DNA of 64,000 nt. It comes from Owenweeksia hongkongensis DSM 17368 (GTDB lineage: Bacteria > Bacteroidota > Bacteroidia > Flavobacteriales > Schleiferiaceae). The notes under the pieces were generated by a model, which saw nothing but the letters and a program-made list of their open reading frames with translations, was not told the DNA's origin and ran no database searches. This document shows, one piece after another, positions 29,154-38,061 of this stretch; the first letter of the stretch is position 1; each line of letters opens with the position of its first letter. The position numbers and the translations under genes were made by a program. The DNA is taken from positions 1,612,001 to 1,676,000 of the forward strand of contig NC_016599.1 in assembly GCF_000236705.1 (NCBI RefSeq). The letters run 5' to 3'.

Positions 29154-30029
29154 ATGGGTTGGTTTAAGAGAAATAAAGATGGGATTACCACCAGTACCAA
29201 AGACAAAAAGGAGACTCCTGAAGGCCTTTGGCACAAATGCCCAAAATGCAAGGTGATCCATTCAGTAGATGATCATGCCAAGCATATGTGGGTGTGCAGC
29301 AACTGCGGACACCATGACCGTATTAATGCAGCGGAATACTTCACCTTCTTATTTGACGATGGAAAATTTACCGAGCTCAATCCTAAAATGACGTCAGGAG
29401 ATCCTCTGAAATTTGAGGACACAAAAAAGTATACGGATCGCTATGCTGCTTCTGTAAAAAAGACTGGGCTTAATGATGCTGTAACCACAGGATATGGCAA
29501 GCTTAATGATCAAGACATCGTAATTGCCTGTATGAACTTCAACTTTATTGGAGGATCAATGGGATCGGTAGTTGGTGAAAAGATAGCCCGTGCAATTGAT
29601 CACAGCATCAAATACAGAAAGCCGTTCATTATGATTTCTAAATCTGGTGGAGCACGTATGATGGAAGCTGCATTTTCATTAATGCAAATGGCAAAAACCA
29701 GTGCCAAGTTGGCTTTGTTGGGCAAAGAAGGAATCCCTTATGTTTCTCTTCTTACTGACCCAACTACTGGTGGTGTTACCGCATCATTTGCCATGCTTGG
29801 AGATATCAACATTTCTGAGCCAGGTGCTTTGATAGGTTTTGCAGGGCCAAGGGTAGTAAAAGAAACCATTGGTAAAGATTTGCCGGAAGGCTTCCAGACT
29901 GCGGAATTCCTATTAGAACATGGATTCTTGGACTTTATCAGTGAAAGAAAACATCTTAAGAAAAAAATAGGCAGCTTCCTTGGAATGGTAAGTCCTGAAA
30001 ATGAAACGGAAGCAGTAGCTACAAAATAA
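29154..30029 (+). CDS. accD: Acetyl-CoA carboxylase carboxyltransferase subunit beta
   Basis: 291 residues. A four-cysteine zinc ribbon (CPKCKVIH ... CSNCGHHD, residues about 28-50) precedes the crotonase-fold carboxyltransferase domain ([49 protein letters not shown]). With AccA it transfers carboxyl groups from biotin to acetyl-CoA, the first step of fatty acid synthesis. accA is not in the window. Intact and of usual length. Confidence 0.96.
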   Translation: MGWFKRNKDGITTSTKDKKETPEGLWHKCPKCKVIHSVDDHAKHMWVCSNCGHHDRINAAEYFTFLFDDGKFTELNPKMTSGDPLKFEDTKKYTDRYAASVKKTGLNDAVTTGYGKLNDQDIVIACMNFNFIGGSMGSVVGEKIARAIDHSIKYRKPFIMISKSGGARMMEAAFSLMQMAKTSAKLALLGKEGIPYVSLLTDPTTGGVTASFAMLGDINISEPGALIGFAGPRVVKETIGKDLPEGFQTAEFLLEHGFLDFISERKHLKKKIGSFLGMVSPENETEAVATK

Positions 30030-30037
30030 ATTTTGTT

Positions 30038-30045
30038 TACTTTTG
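30038..30045 (+). promoter_or_regulatory. -7 element (TACTTTTG) for rpsO
   Basis: TACTTTTG matches TAnnTTTG, leaving a leader of about 40 bases before the rpsO ATG at 30091. S15 autoregulates through its leader in other bacteria; I see no convincing structure here. Confidence 0.65.
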
Positions 30046-30090
30046 CACCTCATTTTTTATTAGCATAACATTTATCTAAACGATTTTGGC

Positions 30091-30360
30091 ATGTATTTGA
30101 CAAGCGAAAAGAAAGCAGAGATCTTCAAAAAACACGGAGAAACTGCTAAAAACACTGGTTCAGCAGAAGGACAGGTAGCACTTTTTACCTTCCGTATCAA
30201 TCACCTTACCGAGCACCTAAAGAGAAACCGCAAGGATTTCAACACTGAAAAAGCTCTAGTAAGCCTAGTAGGTAAGAGAAAGAAAATTCTTAATTACCTT
30301 AAGGATAAAGATATTGCTCGCTACCGTGCAATTATTTCTGAACTAGGTATCAGAAAATAA
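30091..30360 (+). CDS. rpsO: 30S ribosomal protein S15
   Basis: 89 residues, the normal length, with GSAEGQVALFTFRINHLTEHL and the C-terminal RKKILNYLKDKDIARYRAII. It binds 16S rRNA in the platform of the small subunit. As in many bacteria it is followed by pnp; a hairpin lies in the 85-base spacer. Confidence 0.98.
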   Translation: MYLTSEKKAEIFKKHGETAKNTGSAEGQVALFTFRINHLTEHLKRNRKDFNTEKALVSLVGKRKKILNYLKDKDIARYRAIISELGIRK

Positions 30361-30376
30361 TTTATCACATTTCGAG

Positions 30377-30405
30377 GAAAGGCAATTTTTAACGAATTGC
30401 CTTTC
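30377..30405 (+). terminator. Hairpin between rpsO and pnp
   Basis: Eleven-base perfect stem GAAAGGCAATT / AATTGCCTTTC with a seven-base loop. The following bases (TTCAATTTTA) are only moderately T-rich, so it may be a partial terminator or an RNase processing hairpin, as in the E. coli rpsO-pnp spacer. Confidence 0.65.
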
Positions 30406-30445
30406 TTCAATTTTATACACACATATAATAGACACAATACAATAG

Positions 30446-32569
30446 ATGATTCCAAATCCCATTACCCAAGAAATAACACTAGCAGACGGTAGAACCATCA
30501 CCCTTGAAACTGGCAAACTTGCCAAGCAGGCTGATGGTTCTGTTGTTGTGAAGATGGGCGGTACCATGCTTTTGGCTACCGTAGTATCTGCACCCGAAGC
30601 AAAAGAAGGTGTTGACTTTTTACCACTTACCGTAGATTACCGCGAGAAATTTGCTGCTGCCGGCCGCATGCCTGGTGGATTTTTGAAAAGAGAAGCTCGC
30701 CCTACTGACGAAGAAATTTTGGTAATGCGATTGGTGGATCGTTGCTTGCGCCCACTTTTCCCAGAAGATTATCACGCTGAAATTCAGTTGATGATTAGCC
30801 TTCTTTCTTATGACCCAGAAGTATCTCCGGATGCACTTTGTGGTCTTGCTGCTTCTACCGCTATCGCTCTTTCTGACCTTCCATTTGATGGACCAATGTC
30901 TGAAGCAAGAGTAGGTCGTGTAGATGGCAAACTTATGATCAACCCTTCTCCATCTGATATGGAAAAGTCTGATCTTGACATGATGATCGGTGCTACCAAA
31001 GATAGCGTGGTGATGGTAGAAGGTGAGATGAAAGAAATTTCTGAGAAAGAAATGGTGGAAGCCATTGCTTTTGGTCACGAAGCTATTAAATCACAAATCG
31101 ATGCTCAGTTAGCTTTGGCTTCTCAAGTTGAGAAATCAAAAACTAAAAGAGAATATAGCCATGAAACACATGATGAAGAGCTAAAAGCAGAAGTGCTAAA
31201 AGCAACTTATGATGATGTTTACGCTGTAGCTAAAAGTGGTCTTCCTAAGCATGAGCGCTCTGAAAAATTCAAGGAAATCCGTGAAAACTACAAAGCAAAG
31301 TATACTGAAGAAGAGCTAGCTGAAAAAGCTGGACTTATCAATACTTACTACCACGATGTAGAGTACAAGGCTATGCGTGCCATGATTCTTGAGGATGGTC
31401 AACGTCTTGATGGTCGTGCTCTTGACGAAGTTCGCCCAATCTGGTCTGAAATCGATTATTTGCCAGGAGCTCACGGTTCTGCCGTATTTACTCGTGGTGA
31501 AACTCAATCATTGACAACTGTAACTCTAGGTTCACGCCTTGATGAAAAACGTAGAGATGGAGTAACTGAAACTTCTTCTGAACGTTTTTACCTACACTAT
31601 AACTTCCCTCCATTTTCTACAGGTGAAGCTCGCCCAATTAGAGGTACCAGCCGCAGAGAAATAGGACATGGAAACTTAGCTCAAAGAGCTTTGGAAGTAA
31701 TGCTTCCCGATGATAGCATCTATACCATCCGTGTAGTTTCTGACATTTTAGAATCAAACGGTTCTTCTTCCATGGCTACTGTATGTGCAGGTTCTCTTGC
31801 ACTTATGGATGCTGGTGTAAAAATGAAGAAAGCTGTATCCGGTATTGCAATGGGATTGATTACTGATCCTGATACCGGTAAATATGCAGTTCTATCTGAT
31901 ATCCTTGGTGATGAAGATCACTTGGGTGATATGGACTTTAAGGTAACTGGTACCAAAGATGGTATCACTGCCTGCCAAATGGACATTAAAGTAAAAGGGC
32001 TTTCTTACGAAATCCTTGAAAAGGCATTAGAGCAATCTAAAGCTGGCCGTCTTCACATCCTTGGTGAGATTATGAAAACCATCTCTGAGCCACGCGAAGA
32101 TGTGAAACCAGGTGCTCCAAAAATCGAAACCATGACTATTCCTAAGGATTTCATTGGTGCCATTATTGGACCTGGAGGTAAAAATATTCAGAAGCTACAA
32201 GCTGACACTGAAACAACTATTACCATCGAAGAAGAAGGTGATAAAGGAATGATCGAAATCAGTGGAACCAACCGTGAGAACATGAATGCAGCTATGGCTC
32301 GCATCAAAGCTATCGCGTTTGTTCCTGAGGTAGGCGAAGTATACACAGGTAAAGTAAAGTCTATTCAGGCTTACGGTGCTTTTGTAGAAATCGCTCCTGG
32401 TACTGATGGTCTTCTTCACATTTCTGAAATCGATCACCGTAGATTAAAAACTGTAGACGAAGTTCTAAAAGAAGGAGATTCTGTAGAGGTAAAACTTATC
32501 GGAGTTGACGATAGAGGTAAGATGAAATTGAGCCGCAAAGTACTTTTGCCTCAACCATCTGACAATTAA
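30446..32569 (+). CDS. pnp: Polyribonucleotide nucleotidyltransferase (PNPase)
   Basis: 707 residues: two RNase PH-like domains separated by a helical domain, then a KH domain ([18 protein letters not shown]) and an S1 domain ([20 protein letters not shown] ... LLHISEID). It degrades RNA 3' to 5' by phosphorolysis. Domain order and length are standard. It lies downstream of rpsO and upstream of the primary sigma factor. Confidence 0.97.
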   Translation: MIPNPITQEITLADGRTITLETGKLAKQADGSVVVKMGGTMLLATVVSAPEAKEGVDFLPLTVDYREKFAAAGRMPGGFLKREARPTDEEILVMRLVDRCLRPLFPEDYHAEIQLMISLLSYDPEVSPDALCGLAASTAIALSDLPFDGPMSEARVGRVDGKLMINPSPSDMEKSDLDMMIGATKDSVVMVEGEMKEISEKEMVEAIAFGHEAIKSQIDAQLALASQVEKSKTKREYSHETHDEELKAEVLKATYDDVYAVAKSGLPKHERSEKFKEIRENYKAKYTEEELAEKAGLINTYYHDVEYKAMRAMILEDGQRLDGRALDEVRPIWSEIDYLPGAHGSAVFTRGETQSLTTVTLGSRLDEKRRDGVTETSSERFYLHYNFPPFSTGEARPIRGTSRREIGHGNLAQRALEVMLPDDSIYTIRVVSDILESNGSSSMATVCAGSLALMDAGVKMKKAVSGIAMGLITDPDTGKYAVLSDILGDEDHLGDMDFKVTGTKDGITACQMDIKVKGLSYEILEKALEQSKAGRLHILGEIMKTISEPREDVKPGAPKIETMTIPKDFIGAIIGPGGKNIQKLQADTETTITIEEEGDKGMIEISGTNRENMNAAMARIKAIAFVPEVGEVYTGKVKSIQAYGAFVEIAPGTDGLLHISEIDHRRLKTVDEVLKEGDSVEVKLIGVDDRGKMKLSRKVLLPQPSDN

Positions 32570-32639
32570 TAGAAAAAGTAGAACAAGGAACAGTTTTTGA
32601 CGTTCTTTATTATTCACAGTATATAAGCACATTTGAGAT

Positions 32640-33503
32640 ATGAGACAGCTGAAGATCACAAAACAGGTTACTAATCGTGAAACTGCATCACTAGACAAGT
32701 ATTTGCAGGAGATTGGTAAAGTTGAACTGATTACGGCCGAGATGGAAGTGGAGTTGGCTCAGCGCATTAAAGCAGGTGACCAAGTGGCGCTGGAGAAACT
32801 TACGAAGGCAAACTTGCGTTTCGTAGTTTCTGTAGCAAAGCAGTACCAAAACCAAGGGCTTACCCTTCCTGATTTGATTAATGAAGGTAACCTTGGGCTT
32901 ATTAAAGCTGCGCAGAGATTTGATGAAACTCGTGGTTTTAAGTTTATTTCTTACGCTGTATGGTGGATCCGTCAAAGTATTTTGCAAGCATTGGCTGAGC
33001 AATCGCGTATTGTAAGGCTTCCGCTTAACAAGATTGGATCAATCAACAAGATCAACAAGGCTTACGCAACTCTGGAGCAGGAGCACGAACGTGCACCTTC
33101 GGCTAATGAAATTGCCGATAACCTGGAGATGGGTGAGAATGATGTGAAGGAAAGCATGCGTAATAGTGGTCGCCATATTAGTATGGATGCTCCACTTGTG
33201 GAAGGAGAAGACAGCAACCTGTATGATGTATTGAATACAGGCGACAGCCCTAATCCTGATGATGATTTGATGCAGGATTCGCTTCGTACCGAAATTGAGC
33301 GCTCATTAGCCACTCTCACTCCAAGAGAGGGCGATGTAGTTCGTTTGTACTTCGGGCTTGGTGGCCAGCACCCAATGACGCTTGAAGAGATTGGTGAAAA
33401 ATTTGACCTGACACGTGAGCGTGTTCGTCAGATTAAAGAAAAAGCTATCCGTAGATTGAAACACACTTCTCGTAGTAAGATTCTAAAAACTTACTTAGGC
33501 TAA
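32640..33503 (+). CDS. rpoD: Primary sigma factor (RpoD/SigA), short Bacteroidota form
   Basis: 287 residues with sigma regions 1.2 ([23 protein letters not shown]), 2 ([20 protein letters not shown] and [19 protein letters not shown]), 3 and 4 ([34 protein letters not shown]). It lacks the long acidic region 1.1 and the non-conserved insert of E. coli sigma70, as is normal for this phylum, whose primary sigma reads the TTTG/TAnnTTTG promoters seen across this window. A strong terminator follows. Confidence 0.95.
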   Translation: MRQLKITKQVTNRETASLDKYLQEIGKVELITAEMEVELAQRIKAGDQVALEKLTKANLRFVVSVAKQYQNQGLTLPDLINEGNLGLIKAAQRFDETRGFKFISYAVWWIRQSILQALAEQSRIVRLPLNKIGSINKINKAYATLEQEHERAPSANEIADNLEMGENDVKESMRNSGRHISMDAPLVEGEDSNLYDVLNTGDSPNPDDDLMQDSLRTEIERSLATLTPREGDVVRLYFGLGGQHPMTLEEIGEKFDLTRERVRQIKEKAIRRLKHTSRSKILKTYLG

Positions 33504-33529
33504 GATTAAGTTCTTTAAAATGTATATGA

Positions 33530-33563
33530 AACCCTCAGCAGAAATGTTGGGGGTTTTGTTTTT
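33530..33563 (+). terminator. Rho-independent terminator after rpoD
   Basis: Eleven-base stem AACCCTCAGCA / TGTTGGGGGTT with two G-T pairs and a GAAA tetraloop, followed by TTGTTTTT. Confidence 0.88.
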
Positions 33564-33603
33564 AGTTATCTATTCTAATGTCTCATTTTTGCTTTAGGCT
33601 TAC

Positions 33604-33611
33604 TACCTTTG
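33604..33611 (+). promoter_or_regulatory. -7 element (TACCTTTG) for rpe
   Basis: TACCTTTG matches TAnnTTTG, 22 bases before the ATG at 33634. Confidence 0.65.
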
Positions 33612-33633
33612 CAACACCAAAAAAATTTAGCAC

Positions 33634-34281
33634 ATGCCTATTATAGCTCCATCCTTATTAGCAGCCGATTTTGCCAACCTTCAACGCGATTGTGAAATGA
33701 TCAATCAAAGTGAAGCCGATTGGTTCCATATTGATGTAATGGATGGTGTTTTCGTTCCCAATATTTCTTTCGGAATGCCCGTGATTGACGCTATAAATCG
33801 CCATGCTAAAAAAACTTTGGACGTTCACCTAATGATTGTGCAGCCGGAGCGATATATCAGCGATTTCAAAAAAATTGGCGCTGATATTTTAACTGTTCAT
33901 TACGAAGCTTCTACACACTTGCACCGCACTCTTCAGGCAATCAAAGCTGAAGGCATGAAAGCTGGCGTGGCTTTGAATCCACATACTCCTGTTTCTTTGT
34001 TAAAAGATGTAATTCAGGATATTGACTTGGTGTGCATGATGAGCGTAAACCCTGGCTTTGGCGGTCAGAAGTTTATCGAAAAAACGTACGACAAAGTAAA
34101 AGAGCTAAAGCAGATCATTACCGATGCTGGAGCTTCTACCCTTATCGAAATTGATGGAGGTGTAACTTCTGCAAATGCTGCTCAATTAGTGGAGGCTGGC
34201 GCTGATGTGTTGGTAGCCGGATCTTTCGTGTTCAAATCAGAGAATCCAATCGAAACTATCGCTGGACTTAAGAAAGCGTAG
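33634..34281 (+). CDS. rpe: Ribulose-phosphate 3-epimerase
   Basis: 215 residues, full-length TIM barrel: PSLLAADFANLQRDC, HIDVMDGVFVPNISFG (metal-binding His and catalytic Asp), LDVHLMIVQPERYI, MSVNPGFGGQKFI, EIDGGVTSANA. It interconverts ribulose-5-phosphate and xylulose-5-phosphate in the pentose phosphate pathway. Its own promoter and the terminator in front make it a single-gene unit. A heptamer repeat begins five bases after the stop. Confidence 0.97.
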   Translation: MPIIAPSLLAADFANLQRDCEMINQSEADWFHIDVMDGVFVPNISFGMPVIDAINRHAKKTLDVHLMIVQPERYISDFKKIGADILTVHYEASTHLHRTLQAIKAEGMKAGVALNPHTPVSLLKDVIQDIDLVCMMSVNPGFGGQKFIEKTYDKVKELKQIITDAGASTLIEIDGGVTSANAAQLVEAGADVLVAGSFVFKSENPIETIAGLKKA

Positions 34282-34285
34282 AAGT

Positions 34286-34327
34286 AGTAGTCAGTAGTCA
34301 GTAGTCAGTAGTCAGTAGTCAGTAGTC
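34286..34327. repeat. Six perfect tandem copies of the 7-mer AGTAGTC
   Basis: AGTAGTC is repeated six times without change. It lies between the convergent rpe and acyltransferase genes, outside coding sequence. Copy number is likely to vary by replication slippage. Confidence 0.97.
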
Positions 34328-34349
34328 AAAATACTCAGTACTTCTCACT

Positions 34350-35312
34350 TCAGTCTTGCTTCTTTGTTAGCGGCCCTAAAAATTCCTTATCCCTTTCATA
34401 AGTGTCCAGATGGCGTTCCTTTCGCGCTGGGTAAATATCATCTACTATTGCCAAAATACCAGTTTCTTCCACCTCACCAAATTCATAGTTTAAGGAAGTC
34501 CCAAAGGTTTTCATGGTAGCGGAAATATTCATGTAGGTATTGATAAGCGGTGGAATATTTTCCCCACGTGCACGCACTTCTTTATTTAAAAGCGCATATC
34601 CATCCTTGTATGAAAGCTCCTTAAACATAGATTTATATTCATCCAGCTCACCATCTTTAATAAGTGGCTCAATTGGTTCTACCAAGTTCTCCTTATCGGG
34701 AAAGTAGTGCTCCATAAAGGCAAGAATCATATTTCTAGCTTCACGCTGAAAATGAGGGTACATGGTTACTTTGCCAAAAAGATATTTTATGTCAGGATTT
34801 TGCACCACATAAGCGCCCAGTCCATCCCAAAGATTATCCATAGAAAACAATCCTTTCTTAGAAGCTCCACGCTGATATTTTGGCTGTACAAATGAGCGAC
34901 CAAGCTCAATGGTATTGGGTAAGTAATTTTTGTAAAAATCCTGACTCAAATTGAATAGATGTGCTGTGGCTGAAATGATTCGACCATTCTCATCTTTTTC
35001 GGCATCACTACATTTTATAAGTCTGTAACCGGCAATTATTTCTTGGTCATCCGGATCCCAAACAATAAGTTGAAGAAATGGGTGCTTAGCAGTATCGTAA
35101 GCATCTATATCGGCAGACTTTCCAGTACCACCGCCTGCCATACGAAAAGCCTCTTCGCGCAAGCGACCAATCTCCAGCATAATGTTGGGCGAATTGTGAT
35201 GCGTAACCAAATACAAATGATTACGCAGCTTATTGGTGTGTCGCACGAACTTATCTTCAGTAAGCTCAGCAATAATCAATTTACGATCTATCGGTGCTAT
35301 GATCTTTTCCAT
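34350..35312 (-). CDS. glsB: GNAT-like N-acyltransferase, probable glycine/ornithine lipid synthase (GlsB/OlsB-like)
   Basis: 320 residues of the hemolysin-like acyltransferase group related to OlsB: LRNHLYLVTHHNSPNIMLEIGRLREEAFRMAGGG, IAGYRLIKC, IELGRSFVQPKYQRG, GLFSMDNLWDGLGAYV. These enzymes move a 3-hydroxyacyl chain from acyl carrier protein to an amino acid. The start is one base from the end of the partner O-acyltransferase at 35314. The same pairing (separate N- and O-acyltransferases) makes glycine lipids in Bacteroides. The amino acid used here is inferred, not seen. Confidence 0.75.
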   Translation of the reverse strand: MEKIIAPIDRKLIIAELTEDKFVRHTNKLRNHLYLVTHHNSPNIMLEIGRLREEAFRMAGGGTGKSADIDAYDTAKHPFLQLIVWDPDDQEIIAGYRLIKCSDAEKDENGRIISATAHLFNLSQDFYKNYLPNTIELGRSFVQPKYQRGASKKGLFSMDNLWDGLGAYVVQNPDIKYLFGKVTMYPHFQREARNMILAFMEHYFPDKENLVEPIEPLIKDGELDEYKSMFKELSYKDGYALLNKEVRARGENIPPLINTYMNISATMKTFGTSLNYEFGEVEETGILAIVDDIYPARKERHLDTYERDKEFLGPLTKKQD

Positions 35313-35313
35313 G

Positions 35314-36141
35314 TCAGTTATTTCCGTTGGCCAATTGATATACGCGTCTTCTCACCTCATCTGCCCACTCCTGCTGTGTTTTATCCTTGCTGAAGGTAGT
35401 ATATGGGATTGGTTTTCCCACAGTTACCTTCAAAGTTTTCCCTTTTTGTTTAAACAATTCATCAGCCAGATAAAACATTTCTAAATTGGCTTTTACTCCC
35501 AGTTTTCTGCGAATGTTGGAAAGGTTATAAAAAAAGTTGGAATTACGACCTCCAATATGCACTGGAATTATATCCTTTTTGTACTTCGTTGATTTTGAGA
35601 TAAAACTTTTTTTCCATTCCAAATCAGCGATTCCTTCTGGTAGCTTTCGCGAAACAAGACCTGCAGGAAAAACCAGGGTAGCTTCGTCTGATGCATAAGC
35701 CTGATCTATCATATTTAAAGCCTCTCGCGCATTTGAACCATGCTTGTTTACAGGTAAAAATAGGGGTTGAAAATTTTTAATATTCAAGAGAATATCATTT
35801 ACCAAAAACTTCATATCCGCACGAACCTGACCAACAGCCTGCATAAAAGCAATTCCATCTAAGCCTCCAAGTGGATGATTGGCCGCTAAAATGCAGCCTC
35901 CTGTTTGTGGAATATTTTCACCACCTACAAGCTCAATAGTCATATCAAGCTCATTCATCACAGCATTTACAAACTCCAAACCCTGCAAATGGCCAGTATT
36001 TCGCATCACCTCATTTACCTCATCCTCATGAACTATACGCTTGATGTAACGCACCACAAATGAAGGCAACCATTTGGCCAGCCTTTCACTTTTACTCTTT
36101 ATCACTTCATTGATATCGATGTATTTCTGTGGTGTACTCAA
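35314..36141 (-). CDS. glsA: PlsC-like O-acyltransferase, probable second step of aminolipid synthesis (GlsA-like)
   Basis: 275 residues. The acyltransferase site is AANHPLGGLDGIAF (His with an Asp six residues later, one more than in the usual NHx4D box). VFPAGLVSRK and IIPVHIGGRNSNFFYNL form the later blocks. It should acylate the hydroxyl of an N-acyl amino acid, or of a lysophospholipid if the aminolipid idea is wrong. First gene of the pair with the GNAT-like enzyme; intergenic gap of one base implies coupled translation. Confidence 0.78.
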   Translation of the reverse strand: MSTPQKYIDINEVIKSKSERLAKWLPSFVVRYIKRIVHEDEVNEVMRNTGHLQGLEFVNAVMNELDMTIELVGGENIPQTGGCILAANHPLGGLDGIAFMQAVGQVRADMKFLVNDILLNIKNFQPLFLPVNKHGSNAREALNMIDQAYASDEATLVFPAGLVSRKLPEGIADLEWKKSFISKSTKYKKDIIPVHIGGRNSNFFYNLSNIRRKLGVKANLEMFYLADELFKQKGKTLKVTVGKPIPYTTFSKDKTQQEWADEVRRRVYQLANGNN

Positions 36142-36253
36142 AGTAATCTTTAATTAAAAAAAGGAAAAATTTAGGGCCACCAAATCACAAATCCAGTGGT
36201 GTGGCGCTTTTACGCTTCAATTTATTATGCAAGAATACAATTTCTTCAAGACA

Positions 36254-37459
36254 TCAAGAATTTACATAATCTTCTAGATAGGCAAATTTTGGGGTGAGCT
36301 TTCCATCCAAAGTGGTTTCTGAAGCCCTGTCCAAAACGCCCTCTTTATCTCCACTGAAAAAGTGCGGAATTACATTTTTGATAAGCTCGTTTCCAAAATC
36401 TTCGGAAGCATCTTTGGGTAATTCACACGGTAAATTATCCACTGCAGAAACACCTATAGAACCTAGTGTACCCAATGGCACCTCTTTTTCACCATGAGGA
36501 TCGTAAGCATAAAAAGGTTCGGCAATAGTAGATGGTCGCAAGGTAGAAGCCACGGGGCCGTCAATATCACAGCTGATGTCCGACACTAAACGAATCTTAA
36601 ATTCCGGAGAACGGGCATCCTCTCTAGTAAAAACAAACGGTGCCTTGTTGCTCCAAAAATGACATGGTATATAAATGTCAGTAGTGCGGGCATAATGCCT
36701 AAACACAGACTTAAACCCTGTTGGATCTTTATAAAAATCAGCATTCTTAAATTCTCTACCATCCTTTCGTTCATAGTAGTCCGACACTTCGAGCTGAGTA
36801 AAAACTACACCATTAAAATCATCATTAAGGTATTTTTTTGGTGTAACCTGCTTCAGGTGCATTGCTGAAAAAATTTCCTGCGCTCCACTAGCTACTCGCC
36901 CTCCTCCAGTAATCGCAATTTTTGCCTTTGAAGGCAATTTTACTTTTATCAGTTCACTTTCCATTTCACGTCTATCTGCACATTCATGAGCTGGTTTCAA
37001 AGAATAGTCATGGGTCATTTCGCCCCATGCCCTAAAAGCATTGTAAGCACCCACAATACCGGCAAAACGACCGAAACCAAGAAGTCTTATTCCAAACTCA
37101 TTGGTAAGCATTTCATAATCTATGAGGCGAATTTTCTTCTCCAGAATTGTCTTTAAGAGCTTACTATTATAGGGTTGTTTCTTATATGTATGCGAAAAAA
37201 ACATATATGTTTTGTTGGGAATAAGCATATCCAACGGAACTTCTTTTACGCCAAGTAACACTTCACAATCTGACAAATCCTCAGCTATTGTGCTACCCTC
37301 CGCTTCATACTCCTTGTCTTTAAAAGCTCGAACATCACTAGGTTGAACCAATATTTCCATTTCTGGATATTTGGCCTTCAAGGCTTTACATTGTTGCGGA
37401 GTAAGAGGCACCCTTTTATCGGGTGGGGTTTTGCCTTCGCGGATAATTCCAAACTTCAT
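36254..37459 (-). CDS. Alanine dehydrogenase/saccharopine dehydrogenase-like NAD(P)-dependent oxidoreductase
   Basis: 401 residues. The N-terminal AlaDh/PNT domain begins KFGIIREGKTPPDKRVPLTP, and LLGFGRFAGIVGAYNAFRAWG and ITGGGRVASGAQEIF mark the linker and the dinucleotide-binding domain. The best fit is between alanine dehydrogenases and lysine-forming saccharopine dehydrogenases; substrate uncertain. I start at the ATG 37459, seven codons inside the longest frame, because a TATATTTG promoter overlaps the upstream ATG region. Divergent from the tmRNA gene. Confidence 0.8.
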   Translation of the reverse strand: MKFGIIREGKTPPDKRVPLTPQQCKALKAKYPEMEILVQPSDVRAFKDKEYEAEGSTIAEDLSDCEVLLGVKEVPLDMLIPNKTYMFFSHTYKKQPYNSKLLKTILEKKIRLIDYEMLTNEFGIRLLGFGRFAGIVGAYNAFRAWGEMTHDYSLKPAHECADRREMESELIKVKLPSKAKIAITGGGRVASGAQEIFSAMHLKQVTPKKYLNDDFNGVVFTQLEVSDYYERKDGREFKNADFYKDPTGFKSVFRHYARTTDIYIPCHFWSNKAPFVFTREDARSPEFKIRLVSDISCDIDGPVASTLRPSTIAEPFYAYDPHGEKEVPLGTLGSIGVSAVDNLPCELPKDASEDFGNELIKNVIPHFFSGDKEGVLDRASETTLDGKLTPKFAYLEDYVNS

Positions 37460-37477
37460 ACGGTATGCTATTTGCAT

Positions 37478-37485
37478 CAAATATA
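37478..37485 (-). promoter_or_regulatory. -7 element (TATATTTG) for the AlaDH-like gene
   Basis: On the minus strand TATATTTG matches TAnnTTTG, 18 bases before ATG 37459. It is two bases from the opposite-strand tmRNA promoter element. Confidence 0.65.
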
Positions 37486-37487
37486 AC

Positions 37488-37495
37488 TACCTTTG
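37488..37495 (+). promoter_or_regulatory. -7 element (TACCTTTG) for tmRNA
   Basis: TACCTTTG matches TAnnTTTG, 37 bases before the mature 5' end of tmRNA, which leaves room for a short 5' leader to be trimmed. Confidence 0.65.
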
Positions 37496-37532
37496 AGGCT
37501 TCCTGAAAGGGAAGTGTGTTCTTTAAAATTAT

Positions 37533-37931
37533 GGGGCTGACCGGTTTCGACAGCAAGATGAAATGGGTCGTAAGCATGCCGGAGTATGAGGTTACCTTCC
37601 GATATCAAGGTTCTTCAAATTATAGTTGGCGAAAATAACTTCGCACTTGCCGCGTAATCACTCGATAGAGGGTTACAGCTAATCTCAGCGTAAGACGCGG
37701 GAGCAAGTCATCTCTCAAACCCTAGGTCTGGTTGGGTTTGATCAAGAGGTGTCATTAAATCCGGACTAGTAAGTGTAGCGTTGCGTACCACTTTCGAAAC
37801 TCTAATTCGTAACTAAGCTATAGTTGGGGTGTTTGTTCCCAGGCTCTAGTCGAAAATCTAATGACAAAATAAGCATGTAGAAAGCTACTGATTTCCTTGT
37901 TTGCACGTGGGTTCGACTCCCACCAGCTCCA
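37533..37931 (+). ncRNA. ssrA: Transfer-messenger RNA (tmRNA)
   Basis: The 5' end GGGGCTGACCGGTTTCGACA and the 3' end GGGTTCGACTCCCACCAGCTCCA are the universal tmRNA ends. GGGGCTG pairs with CAGCTCC to form the acceptor stem; CCA is not encoded. The tag frame is at 37628-37657 and reads GENNFALAA then TAA, with the resume codon just before or at GGC. It rescues stalled ribosomes together with SmpB. One-piece form, about 399 bases; pseudoknot regions fill the rest. Confidence 0.97.
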
Positions 37932-37938
37932 CAATTCA

Positions 37939-37979
37939 AAGCCTTAATTAATTCTAATTGAATTAGTTGAGGCTTTTTT
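37939..37979 (+). terminator. Terminator after tmRNA
   Basis: Sixteen-base near-perfect stem (37939-37954 with 37960-37975) and a five-base loop, ending in GGCTTTTTT. Confidence 0.88.
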
Positions 37980-38000
37980 ATTTTCAGAAACTGTATTAGA

Positions 38001-38037
38001 CAAAATAAAACCCCGAAAGTGAATAACCTCCGGGGTT
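38001..38037 (-). terminator. Terminator of the PKD/T9SS protein gene at 38062
   Basis: On the minus strand AACCCCG / CGGGGTT stem with a 15-base loop, followed by TTATTTTG. It lies 25 bases after the stop codon. Confidence 0.75.
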
Positions 38038-38061
38038 CTTAAATAATACACTTTTTAAGTC

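Noticed and set aside
34286-34327. Possible CRISPR array
   Set aside because: The units are 7 bases with no spacers and no cas genes nearby; this is a microsatellite.
36141-36253. Promoter or terminator in the spacer between the acyltransferase and AlaDH-like genes
   Set aside because: Short AT-rich stretches exist, but no stem with a T-run and no strict TAnnTTTG was found on the minus strand.
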